Part shown: positions 48,229 through 58,058 of the stretch, one piece after another | How positions within the stretch are numbered: position 1 is the first letter of the stretch | Layout: each line of letters opens with the position of its first letter | From: Novosphingobium album (ex Liu et al. 2023) | Lineage (GTDB): Bacteria > Pseudomonadota > Alphaproteobacteria > Sphingomonadales > Sphingomonadaceae | DNA: 64,000 nt | Assembly (NCBI RefSeq): GCF_029076845.1 | Contig: NZ_JARESE010000056.1 | Coordinates: 1-64,000, forward strand | Direction: 5' to 3' | Translations under genes and position numbers: made by a program | The notes under the pieces: model-generated | What the model was told of the DNA's origin: nothing | The model's database searches: none | Seen by the model: only the letters and a program-made list of their open reading frames with translations

Positions 48229-49575
48229 GTGAAAGCAGTCAATCGCAGCACGTTTATTTCGCGCGCCCTCCTGGCCGCAGGCCTCGCGGGCGCCCTTGGC
48301 GCGCCGGTGGCCCATGCCCAGGGCGCCGCGCAAGGCGAGATCGTCATTCCCGAGGACATCAAGATCTTCGGCGACAGCAATCCCAATATCCGCAAGGCCA
48401 CGGCCGTGGTTAACGGCGATGTCATCACCGGCACCGATGTCGACCAGCGCCTGGCACTGATCGTCGCGGCCAACGAGAACAAGGTGAGCCCGGAGGAAAT
48501 GGGCCGCCTGCGCCAGCAGGTGCTGCGCAACCTGATCGACGAGACGCTGGAGATCCAGGAAGCCAAGGCTTCTGATATCGAAGTCAGCACGGCCGAGATC
48601 GACCAGTCCTATGCCCGCGTCGCGGCGCAGAATTTCAGCCAGAGCACCGAGGCGATGGACGCCTACCTGAAGCGGATCGGCTCTTCGCCCGCCTCGCTCA
48701 AGCGCCAGATCCACGGCGAGCTGGCCTGGCAGCGGCTGCTCAGCCGCAATGTCGCGCCTTTCGTCAACGTCTCGGAAGACGAAGTGAACGAGATGCTCGC
48801 CCGGCTCAAGGCGGCCAAGGGCACCGACGAATACCGCATCGGCGAGATCTACCTTGCCGCCACGCCCGAAGTGCAGGCGCAAGTGCGCGACAATGCCATG
48901 CGCATCGTCGAGCAGTTGCGCGACGGCGGCAGCTTCGTGGCTTACGCGCGGCAGTATTCGCAAGCCTCGACGGCGGCGGTCGGCGGCGATCTGGGCTGGA
49001 TCAGGCTGGCGCAGCTTCCCCCGGAACTGGCCAGCGCCGCGCGCGAGCTGAGCCCCGGCCAGCTGGTCGGCCCGATCGAGGTGCCGGGCGGCTATTCGAT
49101 CATCTACCTGATCGACCGGCGCCAGGTGCTGACCGCCGATCCGCGCGACGCGGTGCTCGCGCTCAAGCAGATCTCGATCAATTTCCCGCCCGGCGCCAGC
49201 GAGGCGCAGGCCAACGCGCAGGCCAAGCGCTTTGCCGAAGCGATCCAGCAGGCCAAGGGCTGCGGCGCCGTCGACGGCGTGGCCGCGCAGCTTGGCGCGC
49301 AAGTCGTCACCAACGATCAGGTGCGCGCGCGCGACTTGCCCGGACCGTTGCAGAACGCGATCCTCAACCTCTCGATCGGCGAGACCTCGCCCCCGTTCGG
49401 CTCGATCCAGGACGGCGTGCGGATGCTGATGCTGTGCGGGCGCGACGATCCGCAAAGCGACAGCGGCCCCAGCTTCGACCAGCTCATGTCGCAGATGGAG
49501 GACGATCGCATCAACAAGCGCGCGCAGATGTACCTGCGCGACCTGAGGCGTGACGCGGTCATCGATTACAACTGA
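48229..49575 (+). CDS. surA: Periplasmic peptidyl-prolyl isomerase/chaperone SurA
   Basis: Chaperone for outer-membrane proteins. 448 residues: Sec signal 1-27 (RALLAAGLAGALGAPVAHAQ), SurA N domain about 50-200 (DQRLALIVAANENKVSPEEMGRLRQQVLRNLIDE), one parvulin rotamase domain about 210-310 (GSFVAYARQYSQASTAAVGGDLGWI) and a C-terminal parvulin-like domain. GTG start at 48229. 169 bp after lptD with no obvious terminator. Confidence 0.93.
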   Translation: MKAVNRSTFISRALLAAGLAGALGAPVAHAQGAAQGEIVIPEDIKIFGDSNPNIRKATAVVNGDVITGTDVDQRLALIVAANENKVSPEEMGRLRQQVLRNLIDETLEIQEAKASDIEVSTAEIDQSYARVAAQNFSQSTEAMDAYLKRIGSSPASLKRQIHGELAWQRLLSRNVAPFVNVSEDEVNEMLARLKAAKGTDEYRIGEIYLAATPEVQAQVRDNAMRIVEQLRDGGSFVAYARQYSQASTAAVGGDLGWIRLAQLPPELASAARELSPGQLVGPIEVPGGYSIIYLIDRRQVLTADPRDAVLALKQISINFPPGASEAQANAQAKRFAEAIQQAKGCGAVDGVAAQLGAQVVTNDQVRARDLPGPLQNAILNLSIGETSPPFGSIQDGVRMLMLCGRDDPQSDSGPSFDQLMSQMEDDRINKRAQMYLRDLRRDAVIDYN

Positions 49576-49576
49576 C

Positions 49577-50584
49577 GTGGGCGTCGCGGCGCCGCTCGCC
49601 GTCTCGCTGGGCGATCCGGCGGGCATTGGCCCCGAACTGATCGCCGAGGCATGGGCGCGCCGCGAGGCCGCAGCGCTCGCTCCGTTCTTCGCCGTGGGCG
49701 GCGCGCGCCTACTGCGCGAAGCGGCGCGGCGGCGCGGGCTGGACGTGCCGACGATCGCCATCGCCGACCCTGCCGAAGCGCGCGTCGCCTTCGCCGCGGG
49801 CTTGCCCGTGCTGGCCGGCGGCGATGGCGACTACCGGCCCGGCGATCCTTCGCGCGAAGGCGCGGAACTGGCGCTGGCATCGCTGGGCGAGGCCGCGCGG
49901 CTGACGTGCGAAGGCGCGGCCGGGGCGATCGTCACCGGCCCGATCGCCAAGGCGCGGCTGGCGCAAGTGGGCTTCACCCAGCCCGGCCAGACCGAATTCG
50001 TCGCCGATGCCTGCGGCGTGGCGCACGAGGACGCCGTGATGATGCTGGCCGGCCCTTCGCTGCGCACCGTGCCGCTGACCGTGCATCTGGCGCTGGCGGA
50101 CGTGCCCGCGCGCCTCTCGCGCGCGCTGATCGAGCGGCGCGCGCGCATCGTCGCCGCCGCGCTGGCGCGCGATTTCGGCCTGCCGTGCCCGCGCCTGGCG
50201 ATCGCCGGGCTCAATCCGCACGCCGGCGAGGATGGCCGCATGGGGCGCGAGGAGATCGACATGATCGCGCCCGCCATCGCCGCGCTGCGCGCGGAGGGGC
50301 TGGCGGTTTCCGGCCCCCATCCGGCCGACGCGATGTTCGCCGCGCATGAGCGCGGCCGGTACGATGTCGCCTTGTGCATGTATCACGATCAGGCGCTGAT
50401 CCCGATCAAGACGCTCGATTTCGATCAGGGCGTGAACGTCACGCTCGGCCTGCCGATCGTGCGCACCTCGCCCGATCACGGCACCGCCTTCGCCATCGCC
50501 GGCAAGCGCCTGGCCAGCGCGGGCGCGACGATCGCGGCGATCCGGCTGGCGGGGGAATGCGCGATCCGGCGAGCGGCGGCATGA
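49577..50584 (+). CDS. pdxA: 4-hydroxythreonine-4-phosphate dehydrogenase
   Basis: Pyridoxal-5-phosphate synthesis enzyme. 335 residues: [15 protein letters not shown] near the start, [45 protein letters not shown] and [15 protein letters not shown]. The GTG at 49577 (1 nt after surA) was preferred to an upstream GTG at 49550, which would overlap surA by 26 bp; neither has a strong ribosome site. Confidence 0.93.
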   Translation: MGVAAPLAVSLGDPAGIGPELIAEAWARREAAALAPFFAVGGARLLREAARRRGLDVPTIAIADPAEARVAFAAGLPVLAGGDGDYRPGDPSREGAELALASLGEAARLTCEGAAGAIVTGPIAKARLAQVGFTQPGQTEFVADACGVAHEDAVMMLAGPSLRTVPLTVHLALADVPARLSRALIERRARIVAAALARDFGLPCPRLAIAGLNPHAGEDGRMGREEIDMIAPAIAALRAEGLAVSGPHPADAMFAAHERGRYDVALCMYHDQALIPIKTLDFDQGVNVTLGLPIVRTSPDHGTAFAIAGKRLASAGATIAAIRLAGECAIRRAAA

Positions 50585-51399
50585 TGCTTCCCCCCTTGCG
50601 CGAGGTCATTGCCCGGCACGGCCTTTCCGCCTCGAAGGCGCTGGGGCAGAATTTCCTGTTCGACGAACAATTGCTCGATCGGATCGCGGCGATTCCCGGC
50701 AGTCTGGCCGGCCAGCAGGTGCTCGAAGTCGGCCCCGGCCCCGGCGGCCTCACCCGCGCGCTGCTGCGCGCCGGCGCCGATGTCACCGCGATCGAAATGG
50801 ACCGCCGCTGCCTGCCCGCGCTGGCCGAAGTGGCGGAGGCCTTTCCCGGCAAGTTGCGCGTGATCGAAGGCGATGCGATGAAGATCGCGCCCGAAACGCT
50901 GTTCACCGGGCCTTACGCGATCGTTGCCAATCTGCCCTACAATGTCGGCACGGCGCTGTTCACCGGCTGGCTTTCGGGCGAGGCCTGGCCGCCGCAATGG
51001 ACATCGCTGACGCTGATGTTCCAGGAAGAAGTCGCCCGCCGCATCGTCGCCGCGCCCGATACGCCCGCTTATGGCCGGCTCGCGGTGCTGGCCCAGTGGC
51101 GCGGCACCGCGAAACTGGCGATGAAAGTGCACCGCAGCGCCTTCACCCCGCCGCCCAAGGTCATGTCGGCGATCGTCCATGTGACGCCGGCCGATGCGCC
51201 GCCGGGCGTCTCGATGCGCGTGCTGGAACGCGTGACCGAGGCCGCGTTCGGCCAGCGCCGCAAGATGCTGCGGCAAAGCCTGAAGGGCCTGCCCGGCGCG
51301 CTCGAAGCGCTGGAGCGGCTGGGCATCGATCCGCAGCGCCGCGCCGAAACGCTCACCGTGGCCGAATTCGTCGGCATTGCCCGATTGCTCACCGGCTGA
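50581..51399 (+). CDS. rsmA: 16S rRNA (adenine1518-N6/1519-N6)-dimethyltransferase
   Basis: Dimethylates two adenines near the 3' end of 16S rRNA. 272 residues: [12 protein letters not shown] motif [26 protein letters not shown], and motif [13 protein letters not shown]-terminal [12 protein letters not shown] is typical. Starts within the pdxA stop (ATGA). Confidence 0.96.
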   Translation: MMLPPLREVIARHGLSASKALGQNFLFDEQLLDRIAAIPGSLAGQQVLEVGPGPGGLTRALLRAGADVTAIEMDRRCLPALAEVAEAFPGKLRVIEGDAMKIAPETLFTGPYAIVANLPYNVGTALFTGWLSGEAWPPQWTSLTLMFQEEVARRIVAAPDTPAYGRLAVLAQWRGTAKLAMKVHRSAFTPPPKVMSAIVHVTPADAPPGVSMRVLERVTEAAFGQRRKMLRQSLKGLPGALEALERLGIDPQRRAETLTVAEFVGIARLLTG

Positions 51400-51410
51400 G
51401 GACGCGCGCG

Positions 51411-52160
51411 ATGCTTCCCGCCCCTTCAGGATACCAGCCGGGATCGCCGCGCCAGCGCGCGGTCTCCATCACGCTGTCGGCGTGCATCATCCTGATCGCG
51501 CTGCTGCTCGCCCTGCTGCAGACGCAGGTGAAGCCCGCGCCTGAGGCGCGGCAAGTGACCACCACGTTCGATGTGGAGGGCAGGCCGGCCGGCGGCGCCA
51601 CCCCGGAAAAGCGCAAGCAGAAGGCGGCCAGAAAGCAGCCCGAGCCGCGCGCGCGGGAACGGCCCGTGCCGCAACCGCCGCAGCCCCGCCCGATCGAGCA
51701 GCCGAAAATCGAGGACCCGCTGGAGCCCGCCTTCATCCGCCTGTCGCGCCGCGATTTCGCCGCGGGCGACATCGGCGGAATGCGCGCATCGGGCGCGGCC
51801 GGCGGCGCGAGGGGCAACGACAACGCGGCAGCGGCCTATGGCCCCGGCGAAGGCCCGGGCGGCGTGCAGCTTTACGATGCCGAATGGTACCGCAAGCCGA
51901 CCGACGCGCAGCTTGCCACCTACATGCCGCAGAACGCCCCACGCGAAGGCTGGGGCCTGATCGCCTGCCGCACGGTGGAGAACTATCGCGTCGAGGATTG
52001 CCAGATCCTGGGCGAATCGCCGCGCGGCTCGGGCTTCGGCCGGGCGGTGCAGAACGCCGCGTGGCAATTCCTCGTCCTGCCCCCGCGCATCAACAGCAAG
52101 CCGCAGATCGGCACCTGGGTGCGGATCAGGATCACTTACGAAGGCAGGAGCGCGGGCTGA
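51411..52160 (+). CDS. TonB-like energy transducer
   Basis: A 249-residue protein. One membrane helix (about 17-40: AVSITLSACIILIALLLALLQTQ), a Pro/Lys/Arg-rich stretch (about 60-100), and a C-terminal domain about 165-245 (EGWGLIACRTVENYRVEDCQILGES ... PQIGTWVRIRITYE) similar to the TonB C-terminal fold. Starts 11 bp after rsmA. ExbB/ExbD are not nearby. Could be a divergent TonB or a stress-linked variant. Confidence 0.72.
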   Translation: MLPAPSGYQPGSPRQRAVSITLSACIILIALLLALLQTQVKPAPEARQVTTTFDVEGRPAGGATPEKRKQKAARKQPEPRARERPVPQPPQPRPIEQPKIEDPLEPAFIRLSRRDFAAGDIGGMRASGAAGGARGNDNAAAAYGPGEGPGGVQLYDAEWYRKPTDAQLATYMPQNAPREGWGLIACRTVENYRVEDCQILGESPRGSGFGRAVQNAAWQFLVLPPRINSKPQIGTWVRIRITYEGRSAG

Positions 52161-52164
52161 AGCC

Positions 52165-54270
52165 TCAGCCCGCCGCCTTTTTCTTCAGGCGCCAGGCATG
52201 GAGCAGCGGCTCGGTATAGCCATTGGGCTGTTCCACGCCCTTGAACACCAGATCGCAGGCCGCCTGGAAGGCCAGGCTGGTGTCCCAGTGGCCCGCCATC
52301 GGCTCATAGAGCGGGTCGCCGGCGTTCTGCGCATCGACCTTGGCGGCCATGCGGTGGAGCGAATCCATCACCTGATCGCGGGTGCAGACGCCGTGGAGCA
52401 GCCAGTTGGCCATGTGCTGGCTGGAAATGCGCAACGTCGCGCGATCTTCCATCAGGCCCACGTCGTTGATGTCGGGCACCTTGGAGCAGCCCACGCCCTG
52501 GTCGATCCAGCGCACGACATAGCCGAGCAGGCCCTGCGCGTTGTTGTCCAGCTCCTCGCGCACTTCGTCCTCGGACCAGTTCACGCCGTCGGCCAGCGGG
52601 ATCGCCAGCAGCGCGTCGAGGCCGGGCACCGGCTCGGCGGCGATGGCATCGCGCAGGCCGAACACGTCGACCGCGTGATAATGCATCGCGTGCAGCGTGG
52701 CCGCCGTCGGCGAGGGAACCCAGGCGGTGTTCGCGCCGGTCCTGGGGTGGCCGATCTTCTCGGCCATCATCGCCGCCATGCGATCGGGCGCGGCCCACAT
52801 GCCCTTGCCGATCTGCGCCTTGCCCGAAAGGCCGTGGCGAAGACCGATCGCGACATTGCGCTTCTCATAGGCGGCAATCCAGGTGCTGCCCTTGATCGCG
52901 CCCTTGCGGATCATCGGCCCCGCGCGCATCGAGGTGTGGATCTCGTCGCCCGTGCGATCGAGGAAGCCGGTGTTGATGAAGACGATACGGTCCTTCACCG
53001 CATGGATGCAGGCGGCAAGGTTGGCCGAAGTGCGGCGTTCCTCGTCCATCACGCCAACCTTGATGGTGTGGCGCGGCAGGCCCAGCAGGTCTTCCACCGC
53101 ATCGAACAGCGCGTTGGTGAAAGCGCATTCCTCGGGCCCGTGCATCTTGGGCTTGACGATATAGATGCTGCCTTCGCGGCTGTTGCCGTATCGGGTGAGG
53201 CCGATGACGTCCTGCTTGCCGATCGCGCTGGTGATGACCGCGTCCATGATCCCCTCGGGAATCTCGCCGCCATCGGGCAGCAGGATCGCCGGGTTGGTCA
53301 TCAGGTGGCCGACATTGCGCACGAACAGCAGGCTGCGGCCCGGCAGGTTCACCGCTTCGCCGCTGGCGGTGGTGACCGCCTTGTCACCGGCGAGCGCGCG
53401 CGTCATCGTCTCGCCGCCCTTCTCGAACGTATCGGTCAGGTCGCCCCGGATGACGCCGAGCCAGTTGGCATAGGCCAGCAGCTTGTCCCGGGCATCGACC
53501 GCCGCGATCGAATCCTCCAGATCGACGATCGTGGTCAGCGCGGCTTCGAGCACGATGTCCGCGATGCCCGCCTGATCGGTCTTGCCCACCGGATGCGCAG
53601 GATCGACCACGACTTCGATGTGCAGGCCATTGCCGCGGAACAGCCGGCCCTTGGCGGTCGTCCCGACATATTGCGCCGGATCGGCCAGTTCCACCTCGAT
53701 GCCGGCCACGTCGGCCCAGCTTCCACCGGCAAGCGGCACCGCTTTGTCGAGGAAGGCGCGCCCCGCAGCGATCACCGCCGCGCCGCGCGCCGGATCATAG
53801 CCCTTGCCTTGCGCCGGCGCCGCATCCAGCGCATCGGTGCCGTAAAGCGCGTCGTAAAGGCTGCCCCAGCGCGCGTTCGCCGCGTTGAGCAGGAAGCGCG
53901 CGTTGAGCACCGGCACGACGAGTTGCGGGCCGGCCATGGTCGCGATCTCGGCATCGACATTGCGGGTGCCGATGGTGAAATCGCCCGGCTCGGGCACGAG
54001 ATAGCCGATTTCGGTCAGGAAGGCCTGGTATTCGGCCTGGTCGATCGGCTTGCCGGCACGAGCCAGGTGCCAGGCGTCGATCGCGGCCTGCAGCGCATCG
54101 CGCCGGGCCAGCAGATCGCGGTTCGCCGGGGCGAACCGGGCCAGCAGCGCGGCAAAACCGCTCCAGAACGCCGCCGCGTCCATGCCGATGGGCGCTAAAA
54201 CCTCGCTCTCGATGAAGCCCGCCAGCTTCGTATCGACTTGCAGCCCCGCGCGTTCAATCCTGTCCGTCAT
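52165..54270 (-). CDS. glcB: Malate synthase G
   Basis: Condenses glyoxylate and acetyl-CoA to malate. A 701-residue single-chain isoform G. Visible: [13 protein letters not shown] near residue 265 with D-E-D metal/CoA motif, [31 protein letters not shown] and [26 protein letters not shown]. Convergent with the TonB-like gene (4 bp between stops). ATG at 54270 chosen; frame is open upstream. Confidence 0.95.
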   Translation of the reverse strand: MTDRIERAGLQVDTKLAGFIESEVLAPIGMDAAAFWSGFAALLARFAPANRDLLARRDALQAAIDAWHLARAGKPIDQAEYQAFLTEIGYLVPEPGDFTIGTRNVDAEIATMAGPQLVVPVLNARFLLNAANARWGSLYDALYGTDALDAAPAQGKGYDPARGAAVIAAGRAFLDKAVPLAGGSWADVAGIEVELADPAQYVGTTAKGRLFRGNGLHIEVVVDPAHPVGKTDQAGIADIVLEAALTTIVDLEDSIAAVDARDKLLAYANWLGVIRGDLTDTFEKGGETMTRALAGDKAVTTASGEAVNLPGRSLLFVRNVGHLMTNPAILLPDGGEIPEGIMDAVITSAIGKQDVIGLTRYGNSREGSIYIVKPKMHGPEECAFTNALFDAVEDLLGLPRHTIKVGVMDEERRTSANLAACIHAVKDRIVFINTGFLDRTGDEIHTSMRAGPMIRKGAIKGSTWIAAYEKRNVAIGLRHGLSGKAQIGKGMWAAPDRMAAMMAEKIGHPRTGANTAWVPSPTAATLHAMHYHAVDVFGLRDAIAAEPVPGLDALLAIPLADGVNWSEDEVREELDNNAQGLLGYVVRWIDQGVGCSKVPDINDVGLMEDRATLRISSQHMANWLLHGVCTRDQVMDSLHRMAAKVDAQNAGDPLYEPMAGHWDTSLAFQAACDLVFKGVEQPNGYTEPLLHAWRLKKKAAG

Positions 54271-54531
54271 CTTGCCTCGCACCGATTGCGTCCCGCGCGA
54301 ATGCCGCGCTGGCCGTGTTTCACCAAAACGTCCTGGGGAGGGAACCGGCGGCCTATGGCGCAAGCCTCGCCCGAAGGCAACAGCGGCCAGCGGCGCATGA
54401 GGCCGGCTAACGGCCCGTGGGGAATTTTGCAGGACCGGCCGCGTGGCGCCCGCCCCGCCTCTTACCGCGCTTGTCGGAAGGGCTTACAGATAACAACGCG
54501 TTAACGGCCAAAACTGACGCAAATGCCGGCT

Positions 54532-54547
54532 TGGCACGATGATTGCT
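54532..54547 (+). promoter_or_regulatory. Sigma-54 (RpoN) -24/-12 promoter
   Basis: TGGCACG (54532-54538), 4 bp, TTGCT (54543-54547): a perfect match to the sigma-54 consensus with the invariant GG (54533-54534) and GC (54545-54546) 10 bp apart. A start near 54558 would sit 18 nt before the small membrane-protein ATG. The remaining 261 bp between glcB and this site show no gene, only GC-rich sequence and a possible AT-rich TTAACG cluster at about 54500-54515. Confidence 0.75.
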
Positions 54548-54575
54548 GGATTATGTCCACGCTAAGAGGATGGGA

Positions 54576-54869
54576 ATGTTCAGGAAAATCGCTCGCCTTT
54601 TCGTGATCAAGACTCGCTGGGAAGCGTTCCTGATAATCTATGCCCTTGCGCTGGGCGCGGTGGAGCGCGGTAGCGCCTATCTCACGCGGTTTCCGGGATT
54701 CGGCGGCAAGCTGCTGTTCCTGGCGACCACCGGCGCGGTGTTCATGGCCGGGGCCAAGATCCTCGATTGCCTGAAATACGAGCAGGCCGAAAAGGACGCC
54801 CGCGCCTTCGCACCCGTGGCGGCCAACGACACCGAGGCGGAAGAAGCCGCCGCGCGCAAGCGCGCCTAG
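54576..54869 (+). CDS. Small two-helix membrane protein under sigma-54 control
   Basis: A 97-residue protein: basic N-terminus (MFRKIARLFVIKTRWEAF), two membrane helices (about 17-35 and 48-70: GGKLLFLATTGAVFMAGA), then a charged tail (about 73-97). Not recognised as a named family. ATG 54576 has AAGAGGATGGGA upstream; the earlier in-frame ATG at 54570 is too close to that site. Sigma-54 plus a small membrane protein recalls phage-shock-type genes, but no PspA/B/C homology is seen. Confidence 0.75.
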   Translation: MFRKIARLFVIKTRWEAFLIIYALALGAVERGSAYLTRFPGFGGKLLFLATTGAVFMAGAKILDCLKYEQAEKDARAFAPVAANDTEAEEAAARKRA

Positions 54870-54902
54870 CAGCCGCGTATGGTGGAGGAACCACGCGCTC
54901 AC

Positions 54903-54930
54903 TTCACATTCATCCGCGAGCGCCTATATA
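54903..54930 (+). promoter_or_regulatory. ssrA promoter
   Basis: TTCACA (54903-54908), 16 bp, TATATA (54925-54930). Strong sigma-70-like pair just upstream of the predicted ssrA 5' end near 54938. Confidence 0.55.
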
Positions 54931-54937
54931 GACCCCT

Positions 54938-55280
54938 GCCGGTTTCGGCCGGCTATGACGATAAATTGCGGCGTGCAATAGGCACAGCGGACCCGGGGGC
55001 AGTACCCGGCGGCTCCACCAAGATCCTCGCATTCCGGGGGTGTTGACGGGGCCGAACCAGGATCGACGTGTGTTGAAAGACGGCGTTTTCGTCCGGGCTG
55101 AGTAACCCGTTAAAGGCTCAAAACTCATAAGTGCCAACGACAACGAAGCACTTGCTCTCGCAGCGTAATTCTAGGGCCTAACGGCCTGAAGTTACAAAGT
55201 TAGAACGCGGTTCGGGCCCACCGGGCAACAGAAGCGGACTCCAGGGGTTCGGGGCGTACCTGGCAACAGAAACGCCCCAC
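54938..55280 (+). ncRNA. ssrA: Permuted two-piece tmRNA
   Basis: Ribosome-rescue RNA in the circularly permuted alphaproteobacterial arrangement: the acceptor piece comes first (ending GGCTCCACCA, CCA at 55018-55020), then a spacer, then the coding piece beginning GGGGCCG at 55048. These 5' and 3' ends pair over 7 bp (GGGGCCG with CGGCTCC). The tag frame 55133-55168 encodes ANDNEALALAA then TAA. Pseudoknot-like stems follow; the last (GGGGCGT at 55251 with ACGCCCC) ends near 55279. Ends approximate. Confidence 0.93.
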
Positions 55281-55327
55281 TTTCCTTCTCATCGGCCCGG
55301 CACCGGCCCCTTGGCCGCGCGCCGCTC

Positions 55328-55756
55328 TCAGACCGGGCGCTTCTTCAGCTCGTCGCGAATCTCGGCGAGCAGGTCGGCCTCGCTCGGGCCGGCGGGCGCG
55401 GCCGGCGCGGGCGGATTGAGCCGGTTGGCCGCCTTGACGATCAGGAAGATGATCCAGGCCAGGATCAGGAAATTGACCAGCTGCGTCAGGAAATCGCCAT
55501 AGCCGATCATCGCCACGCCGGCTTCCTTCAACGCGGCGTAATTGGTCCGGTCGCCCGTGAAGCTTTCGGGAATGGCGCTGAGCAGAACGAAATGGTTGGT
55601 GAAATCGGTGCCGCCGGTGATCCAGCCGATGAACGGCATGATGACGCTTTCGGTCAGCGAAGTGACGATCTTGCCGAAAGCGGCGCCGATGATGACGCCC
55701 ACGGCAAGGTCGAGCACGTTGCCGCGCGAGATGAATGCCTTGAATTCCTGCAACAT
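55328..55756 (-). CDS. mscL: Large-conductance mechanosensitive channel
   Basis: Osmotic emergency valve in the inner membrane. 142 residues: [30 protein letters not shown] (pore helix TM1), a periplasmic loop, second helix ([21 protein letters not shown]) and a Pro-rich C-terminal bundle. ATG at 55756 chosen on homology. Confidence 0.96.
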   Translation of the reverse strand: MLQEFKAFISRGNVLDLAVGVIIGAAFGKIVTSLTESVIMPFIGWITGGTDFTNHFVLLSAIPESFTGDRTNYAALKEAGVAMIGYGDFLTQLVNFLILAWIIFLIVKAANRLNPPAPAAPAGPSEADLLAEIRDELKKRPV

Positions 55757-55920
55757 GGCCCGTTCCCGTCCAGCCTTCGATTCCCTATCGCCTGCCACAG
55801 CCATTTGTGCCTGCCAAGCGGCTAAAGCAAAGCCGCGCCGCTTGAACGCGCATCCCTGACTGCTATCTAGCAGGACAGAGGAGGGCTGGCGGTTCGCCGC
55901 CCGCATAGGAGGATCGCTGC

Positions 55921-56526
55921 ATGTCCGTTCCATTCGCCGCCCGCGCCGGGCGCTATCTGTTTGCCGCCATCGCCGCGATGAGCCTTGCGGCCTGCGGCTT
56001 CAACTCGGTGCCGACCAAGCAGGAAGCGGCCAAGGCCAAGTGGGCCGACGTGCAGGCCGCGTTCCAGGAACGCGCCAACCTCGTGCCGAACCTCGCCGCC
56101 GTCGCCAAGGGCGCGGCCGAGCAGGAGAAGGCCATCCTCACTGGCGTGATCGAGGCGCGCGCCAAGGCGACCAGCGTCCAGCTTACCGCCGACGATCTGG
56201 ACGATCCCGCCAAGATGCAGCAGTTCCAGGCCGCGCAGGCGCAGTTCGGCTCCAGCCTCAGCCGCCTGATGGTGAGCGTCGAGCAATATCCCGACCTCAA
56301 GTCGATCACCAACTACCAGATGCTGCAAAGCCAGCTTGAAGGTCAGGAAAACCGCATCCGCATCGCCATCCGCGACTACAATGGCGCGGTGCAGGACTAC
56401 AACACCGAGGTCCGCACCTTCCCGACCATGATCGGCGCCAAGATGCGCGGGGCCGAGCCGCTCGTACCGTATCAGGCGGTGACGCCGGGTGCCGATGTCG
56501 CACCCAGCCTCGAAGGCAAGATGTGA
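55921..56526 (+). CDS. lemA: LemA family lipoprotein
   Basis: A 201-residue protein with a lipobox L22-A-A-C25, then a helical LemA domain ([46 protein letters not shown] near residue 155). LemA proteins of unclear function commonly precede TPM-domain genes, as here (16 bp gap). Confidence 0.93.
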   Translation: MSVPFAARAGRYLFAAIAAMSLAACGFNSVPTKQEAAKAKWADVQAAFQERANLVPNLAAVAKGAAEQEKAILTGVIEARAKATSVQLTADDLDDPAKMQQFQAAQAQFGSSLSRLMVSVEQYPDLKSITNYQMLQSQLEGQENRIRIAIRDYNGAVQDYNTEVRTFPTMIGAKMRGAEPLVPYQAVTPGADVAPSLEGKM

Positions 56527-56542
56527 TCGGCCGCGAGCGCGC

Positions 56543-57364
56543 GTGACCTTTTTCCGCTCTGGGCTCCGCGCGGAACGCGACGGCATCGGCGCCGCGCTGG
56601 CGGCACTGCTGCTGGCGCTCGCCCTGCTGCTGCCCCGGCCGGCGCTGGCGCAGGAGTTTCCCAAGCTCACCGGCCGCGTGGTCGATGTCGCCAACATCAT
56701 CCCCGATGACCAGGAAGCACGGCTGACGCAGAAGCTCGCCGATCTGGAAGCGCAATCGCGCCGCCAGCTCGTGATCGCCACGGTCCCGAGCCTGCAGGGC
56801 TACGAGATCTCGGACTATGGCTACCAGCTCGGCCGAGCCTGGGGCCTGGGCGACAAGGAGCGCAACGACGGCGCGCTGCTGCTCGTCGCGCCCGCCGAGC
56901 GCAAGGTGCGGATCGAAGTGGGCTATGGCCTCGAACCCGTGCTGACCGATGGCCTGTCCTCGCTGATCATCGCCAACGACATCGTCCCCCGCTTCAAGGC
57001 CGGCGACATGGCCGGCGGGATCGAGGCGGGAACCGATGCGATCATCCACCAGCTCGCCCTGCCGCCCGCAGAGGCGCAGAAGGTCGCGCAGCAGGCCGAG
57101 GCCGCGCCTGAGGAGGGCGACCTGTTTCCGCTGCTGATCTTCGGCTTCATCATCATCTTCTTCGTCATCGTGCCGATCCTGCGGGCGACGATGGGGGGCA
57201 GCCGCCAGCGCTATCAGGGCAGCGGCGTCGGCCCGATCGTGCTGTGGAGCGTGCTGGACGCGCTGAGCCATGCCAGCAGCAGTTCGGGTGGTGGCGGAGG
57301 CGGCGGCGGGTTCTCCGGCGGCGGCGGCAGCTTCGGCGGTGGCGGCGCGAGCGGAAGCTGGTAG
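56543..57364 (+). CDS. TPM domain protein (YgcG-like), membrane-anchored
   Basis: A 273-residue protein: signal/anchor (about 10-36: ALAALLLALALLLPRPALA), TPM domain about 40-170 (LTGRVVDVANIIPDDQEARLTQKLADLEAQSRRQLVIATV, EVGYGLEPVLTD), a C-terminal membrane helix (LLIFGFIIIFFVIVPIL), and a Gly/Ser-rich tail. GTG start at 56543. Forms LemA-TPM-TPM; thought to act in envelope or photosystem-type protein turnover in other lineages. Confidence 0.85.
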   Translation: MTFFRSGLRAERDGIGAALAALLLALALLLPRPALAQEFPKLTGRVVDVANIIPDDQEARLTQKLADLEAQSRRQLVIATVPSLQGYEISDYGYQLGRAWGLGDKERNDGALLLVAPAERKVRIEVGYGLEPVLTDGLSSLIIANDIVPRFKAGDMAGGIEAGTDAIIHQLALPPAEAQKVAQQAEAAPEEGDLFPLLIFGFIIIFFVIVPILRATMGGSRQRYQGSGVGPIVLWSVLDALSHASSSSGGGGGGGGFSGGGGSFGGGGASGSW

Positions 57365-57374
57365 GAGAAGCGCG

Positions 57375-58058
57375 ATGTCCACTCCCAGCTATCTCAACGA
57401 GGACGATCACCGCCGCGTGAGCGACGCGGTGGCCCAGGCCGAGCACGGCACCGCGGGCGAGATCGTCACCATCCTGGCCGACCGTTCGGACGGCTATTCG
57501 GATGTCGCGCTCGTCTGGGCGGCGATGGTGGCGCTGGCCGCGCTGTGTGCGCTGGCCATCGTGCCGGAATTCTATCTCGGCATCGTCGAATGGTTCGCCG
57601 GCGGCTGGATCGTCGAATGGACCGCGCGCGAACTGCTGGTCCTGGCTGCCGGCGTGGCGACGATCAAGTTCGGCGCCATGGTGCTGCTCCAGCTGTGGAC
57701 ACCGCTCAAGTTCCTGCTGATCCCTTCGCCGATCAAGGCCGCGCGCGTGCGCGACCGGGCGGTGCGGGCATTCCGCATCGGGGCCGAGCGGCGCACCACC
57801 GGGCGCACCGGCATCCTCATCTACCTTTCGATGCGCGAGCACCGCGCCGAGATCGTCGCCGACGCGGCGATCGCCGCCAAGGTCGCGCCCGATGCCTGGG
57901 GCGATGCCATGGCCGCGATGATCGGCGAGCTGAAAGACGGGCGCGTGGCCGATGGCATGATCGCCGCGATCGGCAAGGTCGGCGCGATCCTGGCCGAGAA
58001 CTTCCCGCGCGCCGATGACGACCAGAACGAATTGCCCGACAGGTTGATCGAAGTATGA
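57375..58058 (+). CDS. Second TPM-like membrane protein
   Basis: A 227-residue protein with an N-terminal TPM-like region (DDHRRVSDAVAQAEHGTAGEIVTILADRSDGYSDVAL), two or three membrane helices (about 45-105), and a soluble C-terminal part (IGAERRTTGRTGILIYLSMREHRAEIVADAAIAAKV) carrying the usual TPM second half. Third gene of the LemA-TPM-TPM operon; its stop overlaps the NUDIX start. Confidence 0.82.
   Translation: MSTPSYLNEDDHRRVSDAVAQAEHGTAGEIVTILADRSDGYSDVALVWAAMVALAALCALAIVPEFYLGIVEWFAGGWIVEWTARELLVLAAGVATIKFGAMVLLQLWTPLKFLLIPSPIKAARVRDRAVRAFRIGAERRTTGRTGILIYLSMREHRAEIVADAAIAAKVAPDAWGDAMAAMIGELKDGRVADGMIAAIGKVGAILAENFPRADDDQNELPDRLIEV

Noticed and set aside
55301..55327. GGCCCGGCACCGGCCCC as a sixth repeat copy
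   Set aside because: Only a short GC-rich core matches; no hairpin arms or AAATGCGC box nearby.
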